Source: CAZLNV01 sp964561095 (GTDB lineage Bacteria > Bacillota_I > Bacilli_A > RF39 > UBA660). From it: a DNA stretch of 43,321 nt. Of this stretch, positions 17,025 to 22,980 are shown piece after piece. The translations under genes were made by a program, and so were the position numbers. Numbering within the stretch: the stretch's first letter is position 1; the number at the start of each line of letters is the position of its first letter. A model generated the notes under the pieces. That model was not told where the DNA came from. It did not search any database and was given only the letters and a program-made list of their open reading frames with translations. Location of the stretch: positions 1 to 43,321 of the forward strand of contig CAZLNV010000004.1 in the NCBI GenBank assembly GCA_964561095.1. Reading direction: 5' to 3'.

Positions 17025-19010
17025 ATGAAAAAAATTAGATTTTCAAATGATATTATAAAAATAAAATTTATATTGATAGGATTATTTTTAATACTTTCAT
17101 TTGCTTTTATTATATATAAACTTTATATTATTACACTAGTAAATAATGGATATTATGAGAATGAGTTAACTATTAGAAAAAATAAAACATATATAAGTAA
17201 GTATGCTAAAAGAGGAAGAATATTAGATAGAAATGGCAAAGTAATTGTGGATAATGAAGAAGTATATACGATTAATTATATTAAAGAAGGTAATATTAGT
17301 TATATCGAAGAAATAGAGTTAGCTAAAGAATTAATTAAATTTCTGTCATTAGATTATGATAAGGTATCAAATGAAATTTTAAAAAATTATTTCTATATTT
17401 TAAACACTGATAAACTAATAAATAAAGCGAATAAAAATGTTATTGAAAAGTATAAAGATAGAACAATATCAAAAAGTGATTATGAAACATATTTAAAAAA
17501 ATTAATAAAAGAATCTGATATAAAAAGTATGACTGAAGAAGATAAAAAAACAGCTTATTTGTTCTATTTAATGAATATTGGATATAGAAATTGTACTAAA
17601 TTAATTAAATATGATTTAACTGCCGAAGAAGCAAAAAAGATTGCTAAATATTATGATAAAGGATTTACTGTTGGAGTAAATTACAAGAGAGTGTATCCTT
17701 ATGGAAGTACATTTAAAGCATATTTGGGTACTTTAGGGAGTATCAGGGAAGAAGATGCTGATTATTATTTATCTAAAGGTTATAGAAGAGATGACATTGT
17801 TGGTGTTAGTTATTTGGAAAAGCAATATGAAGAAATTTTAAAAGGTCAAAATGAAGAATATTCATTAACTGCTCAAGGGAAGAGAATAGTTGTAAAAGAA
17901 TTAGCAAATGGTAAGGATATAAAACTAACAATAGATATAGATTTACAAAAGGATATAGAAAATATTATATATAATGAAATAATAAAAGCTAAGAAAGAAG
18001 CAAATACCACATATTATAATAAAAGTTTTGTAATATTAAGTAATCCTTCTACAGGTGAAATATATGCTTCTGCGGGAGTGGGCGTTGTTGGAAAAAAGCA
18101 TCTTACAAAGGTGGACTATTTAACAGATTTAACTAATTATGCGGTTACTCCAGGTTCCATCGTAAAAGGTGCTTCACATATTGTGGGTTATAAATATGGT
18201 GCTATTAAAATAGGAACTACTGTAACTGATTCATGCATTAAAGTAAAAAATAGTCCTAAGAAATGTTCTTGGAAAAGTTTAGGAAAAATAAATGATTTAA
18301 CTGCGTTAAAATATTCATCAAACTATTATCAGTTTTTAATAGCTATTAAAATCGGGCAAGGAAAATACAAATATAATACAGGACTAAAATTAAATCCTGA
18401 TGGGTTTAAAAAATATAGAGAGGTATATAATGAATTTGGTTTGGGTGTAAAAACAGGTTTAGATATTCCAAATGAAAACATCGGATATGTTGGCAAGGAT
18501 AATTTTGATGGCGCTTTACTAGATTATCCAATTGGTCAATATGAAACTTATACTCCAATGCAGTTAATTCAATATATAAATACTTTAGCTACAGGAGGAT
18601 TGAGATATCAACTTCATTATTTAAAAGAATATGATGATTACAAATTTGGAAATACCATTTTAAATAAAGTTAATATAGAAGACATATATATTACTAGAGT
18701 TAAAGAAGGATTTAAAATGGTAATGGGGACAGGTGGCACGGGTAAAGGATATATAAATGCTAAATATAGTCCAGCTGGTAAAACCGGGACAGCTGAATCT
18801 TTTATTGATCTTGATAAAGATGGTAAAATAGATACTGAAACAATAAGCCGATCTTTTGTGGCATATATGCCATATGATAAACCTAAACTTAGTATAGTTG
18901 TATTATCTCCAGATGTAAGTGATGGTAAAACAAAATATTATTCTAAGGTTAATAAAAGAATTACTTATGAAGTAACAGATTTATTTTTTAAAAAATATAA
19001 TATAGAATAA
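17025..19010 (+). CDS. Class B penicillin-binding protein, PBP2/MrdA-type transpeptidase
   Basis: 661 residues from ATG 17025. A TTG 18 bases upstream (17007) is in frame but would put the start inside the -10 box, so the ATG is preferred. Seen: one membrane helix (about 8-31), the dimerisation-domain signature AKRGRILDRNGKVI (about 55-70), and the transpeptidase domain with PGSIVKG (SxxK serine near 378), YSSNYYQ (SxN) and AGKTGTAES (KTG lysine near 586). It cross-links peptidoglycan outside the membrane, most likely in side-wall elongation with RodA; a SpoVD-like sporulation role cannot be excluded. No PASTA domains. No ribosome-binding site is visible. Confidence 0.92.
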   Translation: MKKIRFSNDIIKIKFILIGLFLILSFAFIIYKLYIITLVNNGYYENELTIRKNKTYISKYAKRGRILDRNGKVIVDNEEVYTINYIKEGNISYIEEIELAKELIKFLSLDYDKVSNEILKNYFYILNTDKLINKANKNVIEKYKDRTISKSDYETYLKKLIKESDIKSMTEEDKKTAYLFYLMNIGYRNCTKLIKYDLTAEEAKKIAKYYDKGFTVGVNYKRVYPYGSTFKAYLGTLGSIREEDADYYLSKGYRRDDIVGVSYLEKQYEEILKGQNEEYSLTAQGKRIVVKELANGKDIKLTIDIDLQKDIENIIYNEIIKAKKEANTTYYNKSFVILSNPSTGEIYASAGVGVVGKKHLTKVDYLTDLTNYAVTPGSIVKGASHIVGYKYGAIKIGTTVTDSCIKVKNSPKKCSWKSLGKINDLTALKYSSNYYQFLIAIKIGQGKYKYNTGLKLNPDGFKKYREVYNEFGLGVKTGLDIPNENIGYVGKDNFDGALLDYPIGQYETYTPMQLIQYINTLATGGLRYQLHYLKEYDDYKFGNTILNKVNIEDIYITRVKEGFKMVMGTGGTGKGYINAKYSPAGKTGTAESFIDLDKDGKIDTETISRSFVAYMPYDKPKLSIVVLSPDVSDGKTKYYSKVNKRITYEVTDLFFKKYNIE

Positions 19011-19061
19011 CTTGTAAATTGCATTTTTAAGTGAAAAACACTTTTAAATTTGAAAATAGTA

Positions 19062-19070
19062 TGCTATAAT
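19062..19070 (+). promoter_or_regulatory. Extended -10 promoter for rpmG-efp
   Basis: TGCTATAAT gives a perfect -10 with the TG extension; no good -35 is seen. The predicted start near 19077 leaves a leader of about 20 bases that contains AAGGAGGTG before rpmG. A short AAGTG/CACTT hairpin (about 19029-19045) upstream may weakly terminate the PBP transcript. Confidence 0.6.
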
Positions 19071-19096
19071 CTTGAATGTAATTAAGGAGGTGCTTT

Positions 19097-19267
19097 ATGG
19101 CTAAGAAAGAAAATAGAGAAAGTATTAATTTAAAATGCAGTGTATGTGGTGAATTGAATTATTTAACTAATAAAAATAAAAAGAATTCTGAAGGCAAGAT
19201 GGAAATTAATAAATTTTGCAAAAGATGTAATAAAACTACTAAGCATACAGAAAGAAAGGTTAGTTAA
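19097..19267 (+). CDS. rpmG: Large ribosomal subunit protein bL33, zinc-ribbon form
   Basis: 56 residues: MAKKENRESINLKCSVCGEL then N-Y-L-T-N-K-N-K-K-N, and a C-terminal part with FCKRCNKTTKHTERK. The two CxxC motifs make this the zinc-binding (C+) form of L33. Length and the TxHTE(R/T)K C terminus are typical of L33. A strong AAGGAGGTG site precedes it and efp starts 5 bases after its stop. The gene is easily missed because it is under 60 codons. Proximity of rpmG to a PBP2 gene and efp echoes the B. subtilis pbpA-rpmGA-efp region with intervening genes deleted. Confidence 0.95.
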   Translation: MAKKENRESINLKCSVCGELNYLTNKNKKNSEGKMEINKFCKRCNKTTKHTERKVS

Positions 19268-19272
19268 TTATT

Positions 19273-19830
19273 ATGATAAATGTTAATGACATTAAGAATG
19301 GTATGACTATTAAATATGATGGTAATGTTTATCAAGTAATAGAATTTCAACATGTTAAACCTGGTAAAGGAAGTGCTTTTGTTAGAACTAAATTAAGAAA
19401 TTTAAAAACTGACAATGTACAAGAGATTACATTTAATGCTGGAATAAAAATTGAAAAAGCTTTAGTTGAAAAAAGAGAATTATCATATTTATATAATGAT
19501 GGAACTTCATATGTGTTTATGGACAATGGTAGTTATGAACAATTGGAGTTATCAGAAAGTAAATTGAAAAATGAAAAAGACTTTTTAAAAGAAAGTATGA
19601 ATGTAGAAGTAATGAACTATGAAGGTGAGGTTATAGGCATTAGTTTACCGGAAAAAGTAACTTATAAAGTTATAAAGACAGAAAATGCTGTTAAAGGTAA
19701 TACTACAAGTGGAGCTTTAAAAGATGCAACTATTGAAACGGGTTATACTTTAAAAGTACCATTATTTATTAGTGAAGGTGAAGAAATTATTGTAACCACA
19801 AGAGATGGTAAATATTCTTCAAGAGCATAA
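19273..19830 (+). CDS. efp: Elongation factor P
   Basis: 185 residues, standard length. The N-terminal KOW-like domain carries the tip loop HVKPGKGSAFVRTKLRN with Lys32, the residue that is modified in many bacteria (5-aminopentanol in B. subtilis, beta-lysine in E. coli). The two OB domains follow, ending in IIVTTRDGKYSSRA. EF-P rescues ribosomes stalled at polyproline. It is cotranscribed with rpmG and ends in a GAAA-tetraloop terminator. Which modification this organism uses cannot be told; no modification enzyme is adjacent. Confidence 0.97.
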   Translation: MINVNDIKNGMTIKYDGNVYQVIEFQHVKPGKGSAFVRTKLRNLKTDNVQEITFNAGIKIEKALVEKRELSYLYNDGTSYVFMDNGSYEQLELSESKLKNEKDFLKESMNVEVMNYEGEVIGISLPEKVTYKVIKTENAVKGNTTSGALKDATIETGYTLKVPLFISEGEEIIVTTRDGKYSSRA

Positions 19831-19835
19831 ATAAT

Positions 19836-19859
19836 AAGATATTGAAAAATATCTTTTTT
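19836..19859 (+). terminator. Intrinsic terminator of rpmG-efp
   Basis: AAGATATT (19836-19843), GAAA loop, AATATCTT (19848-19855), then six T. It starts 5 bases after the efp stop codon. Confidence 0.9.
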
Positions 19860-19926
19860 ATTGCAAATATACTTGTAATAAAAAAAGGACAGGGTAATAT
19901 AATTTATTAGTGAATGGGAGGGCTAT

Positions 19927-20421
19927 GTGATAAATAAGCAAAGTCTTTGGTTTTTAACATTACTTACTTTAGTTCTTGTACTAGGGGTATACTATGTTAC
20001 TATGCCAAATGAATTATTAAAATCAAAAGAAATATTAGAAAGTGCTAATGGTGAAGTGAAAGTAAATATAGAGCAAAGCGATAAATTAGTTGCTCTTAGG
20101 GTTGAAAGAGATGAAGCATTAGAAACTTCTATGAAGGAATTGCAAACTGTTTTAACTTCTCTCACTGCATCTACTGAAGAAAAAAATAGTGCTTTTGAAG
20201 AATTAAAGTTATTAAATTTAACTAAAGGAAAAGAAGGAGAATTAGAAGATAAAATACTTAGTACTTATAAAATAAAATCATTTATTGAAATAAGTGGCGA
20301 TAAAATAAAGGTTGTTGTTAATTCTAGTGAACATAATGCCACTCTTGCTAACAATATAATGAGAACTGTTCAAGAAGAATATGATAAAAAAATGTATATA
20401 ACTGTAAAATTTGAGAGTTAA
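19927..20421 (+). CDS. spoIIIAH: SpoIIIAH-like sporulation channel protein
   Basis: 164 residues from a GTG start (an ATG two bases upstream is out of frame and closed at once); GGGAGG lies 5 bases before the GTG. The N terminus MINKQSLWFLTLLTLVLVLG followed by VYY closely matches SpoIIIAH: one membrane helix, a coiled linker (about 45-100), then a small ring-building domain with IEISGDKIKVVVNS. In spore formers SpoIIIAH in the mother cell binds SpoIIQ in the forespore to form the feeding-tube channel. It is shorter than the roughly 218-residue B. subtilis protein, mostly in the linker. spoIIIAA to AG are not here. The neighbour gerE also belongs to sporulation. Confidence 0.88.
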   Translation: MINKQSLWFLTLLTLVLVLGVYYVTMPNELLKSKEILESANGEVKVNIEQSDKLVALRVERDEALETSMKELQTVLTSLTASTEEKNSAFEELKLLNLTKGKEGELEDKILSTYKIKSFIEISGDKIKVVVNSSEHNATLANNIMRTVQEEYDKKMYITVKFES

Positions 20422-20437
20422 ATAGGCAATTTGCTTC

Positions 20438-20464
20438 ACTAATAACAGAATTCCTCATAAAATA
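20438..20464 (+). promoter_or_regulatory. Candidate SigK-type promoter of gerE
   Basis: AC at 20438-20439, a 16-base gap, and CATAAAATA at 20456-20464 fit the SigK pattern AC - 16/17 - CATAnnnTA. gerE of B. subtilis is known to be transcribed by SigK late in the mother cell, so the match is where it should be. Predicted start is about 40 bases before the ATG. Confidence 0.55.
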
Positions 20465-20509
20465 TTCTAGAAAAGTGTAAAAACTACTAAGTATGAAAGT
20501 GAGGATACG

Positions 20510-20722
20510 ATGAATAAAAACATATTAACAAAAAGAGAAAAAGAAGTGTTTAATCTCTTAGTTCAAAATAAATCTACTAAAGAAATTGCTACTGAATTAT
20601 ATATTAGTGAAAAAACTGTAAGAAATCATATATCTAATTCAATGCAGAAACTAGGATGTAAAGGTAGAGCTGGAGCTGTAATTGAACTATTAAAATTAGG
20701 CGAAATTAGTTTAGAAAAATGA
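20510..20722 (+). CDS. gerE: Spore-coat transcription regulator GerE (LuxR-type HTH)
   Basis: 70 residues, a stand-alone LuxR-type four-helix HTH with no receiver domain. The sequence LTKREKEVFNLLVQNKSTKE, then IATELYISEKTVRNHISNSM and QKLGCKGRAGAVIELLKLGE, is nearly the B. subtilis GerE sequence. GerE acts in the mother cell after SigK to switch late coat genes on or off. The gene is preceded by a SigK-like promoter and ends in a terminator whose stem contains its stop codon TGA. gerM follows, as it does close by in B. subtilis. Ribosome site GTGAGGA. Confidence 0.94.
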   Translation: MNKNILTKREKEVFNLLVQNKSTKEIATELYISEKTVRNHISNSMQKLGCKGRAGAVIELLKLGEISLEK

Positions 20723-20741
20723 CTTCTATAAGTCATTTTTT
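20715..20741 (+). terminator. Intrinsic terminator of gerE
   Basis: AAAAATGACTT (20715-20725) pairs perfectly with AAGTCATTTTT (20730-20740), loop CTAT, T-run to 20741. The gerE stop TGA (20720-20722) is in the left arm. Confidence 0.92.
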
Positions 20742-20777
20742 AATTTAATAATAATATAATTTATAGAGGTGAGGAAA

Positions 20778-21734
20778 ATGATAAAAAGGATGTCTCTTAG
20801 AAAAATATCTATTGCTAGTTTAGCATTAGCTATAATTGGAATATTCTATTTTTTTCCTACGAATTCAAATGATTTAAAGGTAAAAGAAAGTATTACTTAT
20901 TATGATGAAGATACTTATAAAAGTGTTTATTTAATGGATAAATATAACTATGTTTCTAAACTAAAATTACCTATAAATGGAGAAAATATTTTAGATGTTG
21001 CAAGAGAAAAATTAGAATATTTAATTGTTGATAGTGCTTCAAAAAATTGTATACCAAATGGTTTTAGACAGATAATTCCTATCAATGCAAAGATACTAGA
21101 CATAAAAATTGAAGATAAAACTTTAGTAATTAATTTTTCTAAAGAATTGTTAGATATAAAAGAAATAGAAGAAGAATCAATGATTGAAGCAATAATTTTT
21201 ACAGTTACAGAAATAGAAGAAATAAAAAACGTTAAACTAATGGTAGAAGGTAACATATTAGACAAACTTCCTAATAGTAAAGTAAAATTACCTGAATTAC
21301 TTGATAGGAGTTATGGAATAAATAAAATATATGAATTTGATACTCTAAATAATTTAACAAAAACTATTGTTTATTATATAAATGAAATAAATGATGAAAA
21401 ATATTATACTCCAGTAACAAAAGTTAATAATGAAGAAAGAGATAAAGTAAAAATTGTAATTGAAGAGTTAAAAAGTTCTATAATATACCAGAGTAATTTA
21501 AGCAGTTATTTAAATGATTCCACAGTTTTAAATAAATATGAAATAATAGGTGATAAAATTATATTATCTTTTAATGATAAAATATTTGACACTAATAGTA
21601 AGAGTATTTTAGAGGAAGTTGAGTATACTATTAGTATGTCTTTGATGGATAACTTAGGTGTTAATGAAGTTATATTTGAAGTTAACGATGAAAAAATATT
21701 AACTTCCACGCTTAAAACTCTTGAAAAACAATAG
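20778..21734 (+). CDS. gerM: GerM-like spore protein with two GerMN domains
   Basis: 318 residues from ATG 20778; an in-frame GTG at 20769 overlaps the AGGTGAGG ribosome site, so the ATG is chosen. One N-terminal membrane or signal segment (about 10-25; no lipobox Cys seen) is followed by two similar beta-alpha units, about 40-165 (ITYYDEDTYKSVYLM ... ILDIKIEDKTLVINFSKELL) and 185-310 (TIVYYINEINDEKYYTPVTK ... NKYEIIGDKIILSFNDKIFD). This double arrangement is the GerM layout. B. subtilis GerM is a mother-cell lipoprotein that helps the SpoIIIAH-SpoIIQ complex and later germination, so its place beside spoIIIAH and gerE is coherent. Confidence 0.85.
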   Translation: MIKRMSLRKISIASLALAIIGIFYFFPTNSNDLKVKESITYYDEDTYKSVYLMDKYNYVSKLKLPINGENILDVAREKLEYLIVDSASKNCIPNGFRQIIPINAKILDIKIEDKTLVINFSKELLDIKEIEEESMIEAIIFTVTEIEEIKNVKLMVEGNILDKLPNSKVKLPELLDRSYGINKIYEFDTLNNLTKTIVYYINEINDEKYYTPVTKVNNEERDKVKIVIEELKSSIIYQSNLSSYLNDSTVLNKYEIIGDKIILSFNDKIFDTNSKSILEEVEYTISMSLMDNLGVNEVIFEVNDEKILTSTLKTLEKQ

Positions 21735-21749
21735 AATTTGTTGTATAAT
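21721..21749 (+). promoter_or_regulatory. SigA-type promoter for tRNA-Arg
   Basis: TTGAAA (21721-21726), 17-base spacer, perfect TATAAT (21744-21749); it overlaps the 3' end of gerM. Predicted start near 21756, about 15 bases before the mature tRNA. Confidence 0.85.
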
Positions 21750-21770
21750 CACTATTGTTATTTAAGAGAT

Positions 21771-21847
<77 letters not shown>

Positions 21848-21859
21848 TATGTGAATATT

Positions 21860-21884
21860 AAATCAAGAGTTTCTTGATTTTTTT
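21860..21884 (+). terminator. Intrinsic terminator of the tRNA-Arg gene
   Basis: AAATCAAGA (21860-21868), loop GTT, TCTTGATTT (21872-21880), T-run to 21884. Confidence 0.93.
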
Positions 21885-21919
21885 AATTATTTTTATTAAT
21901 ATTATATTAGGAGATTGTT

Positions 21920-22207
21920 ATGAATTATGATAATATAGTTTTTTGTAAAATAAATGGTAAACCCACTATTGCTAGAAGTTTTGTTGTTAAAAATAAGAAA
22001 AATGTAATAGAGGGTATTGTTTTTCAAGATTTAAAAGATGGTAAAAATTATATTAAATCCGCTATAGTAACTAATATAAATAAAAGTAAATATATTCCAG
22101 CTTCCGTTACTGATGTTAGACCGCTAAAAGGTTTATTAACAAAGGCGGAATTTGAAGAATGCATAAATAGTCCAGATGTAGAAACTTATATTAATAATAG
22201 AATATAA
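21920..22207 (+). CDS. Conserved-looking small protein of unknown function
   Basis: 95 residues, soluble, no membrane segment, no cysteine pair for metal. I do not recognise the family. The ribosome site TTAGGAGATTG and a clean frame support a real gene. The N-terminal half looks like beta strands (NIVFCKINGKPTIARSFVV, then VIEGIVFQDL and GKNYIKSAIVTNI), and the C-terminal third (LTKAEFEECINSPDVETYIN) looks helical. It lies between the tRNA-Arg terminator and the ABC transporter promoter, so it may be monocistronic. No function is proposed. Confidence 0.7.
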   Translation: MNYDNIVFCKINGKPTIARSFVVKNKKNVIEGIVFQDLKDGKNYIKSAIVTNINKSKYIPASVTDVRPLKGLLTKAEFEECINSPDVETYINNRI

Positions 22208-22234
22208 AAATTGTTTAAATAAGCTATTTTTTGT

Positions 22235-22264
22235 TTGAAATATTAGGCTAATCTGTGATATACT
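22235..22264 (+). promoter_or_regulatory. SigA-type promoter of the ABC transporter operon
   Basis: TTGAAA (22235-22240), 18-base spacer, TATACT (22259-22264) with TG extension (TGATATACT). Predicted start near 22271 sits right at the AGGTGA ribosome site, giving a very short leader. Confidence 0.75.
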
Positions 22265-22281
22265 ATTGGTAGGTGAAGAGT

Positions 22282-22980
22282 ATGTTTATTGAATTAAAAA
22301 ATGTTTGTAAAGAATATATTATGGGATCATTAAAGATAGATGCTGTTAAGAATGTTTCATTTGGAATAGAAAAAGGTGAATTGGCAGTAGTATTAGGACC
22401 TTCCGGTGCTGGTAAAACAACCATTCTAAATATTTTAGGCGGAATGGATAAATGTTCATCTGGACACGTTATAGTTGATGGAATAGATATTGCAAAGTAT
22501 AACAGTCATGAATTAATGAAATATAGGAGAAATGACATAGGTTTTGTTTTTCAGTTTTATAATTTAGTACAAAATTTAACAGCTATTGAAAATGTTGAAC
22601 TTGCTAGTCAGATATGCAAAAACACTTTACCCGCAGATGAAGTAATGAAAAGTGTTGGGCTAAGTAATAGAATTAAAAATTTTCCATCACAATTATCAGG
22701 TGGTGAACAACAAAGGGTAGCAATAGCAAGAGCCCTAGCAAAGAACCCTAAACTTTTATTATGTGATGAACCAACAGGAGCTTTAGATTCAAAAACAGGT
22801 AAAAGAGTTTTAGAAGTTTTGCAAGATAGTTGTAAAAAATATGGGATGACTGTAGTTATTATCACCCACAATTCTGCGATTGCTGATATGGCAGACAGAG
22901 TAATTAAGATGAAAAATGGTGGTATAGAGGAAATTATAGTAAATAAAACCCCTGTAGATGTAGGAAAGATTAACTGGTAA
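22282..22980 (+). CDS. ABC transporter ATP-binding protein, MacB/LolD type
   Basis: 232 residues from ATG 22282; the in-frame GTG at 22273 overlaps the AGGTGA ribosome site and is not used. Seen: Walker A GPSGAGKTTILNILGG (about 38-50), Q-loop FVFQFYNLV, signature LSGGEQQRVAIARALA, Walker B LLLCDEPTGALD, H-loop VIITHN. This is the subgroup that powers FtsX-type, mechanotransmitting permeases rather than classic substrate channels. Its TAA overlaps the permease ATG by one base (TAATG), so the two are coupled. Export, peptide sensing or resistance roles are all possible. Confidence 0.93.
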   Translation: MFIELKNVCKEYIMGSLKIDAVKNVSFGIEKGELAVVLGPSGAGKTTILNILGGMDKCSSGHVIVDGIDIAKYNSHELMKYRRNDIGFVFQFYNLVQNLTAIENVELASQICKNTLPADEVMKSVGLSNRIKNFPSQLSGGEQQRVAIARALAKNPKLLLCDEPTGALDSKTGKRVLEVLQDSCKKYGMTVVIITHNSAIADMADRVIKMKNGGIEEIIVNKTPVDVGKINW

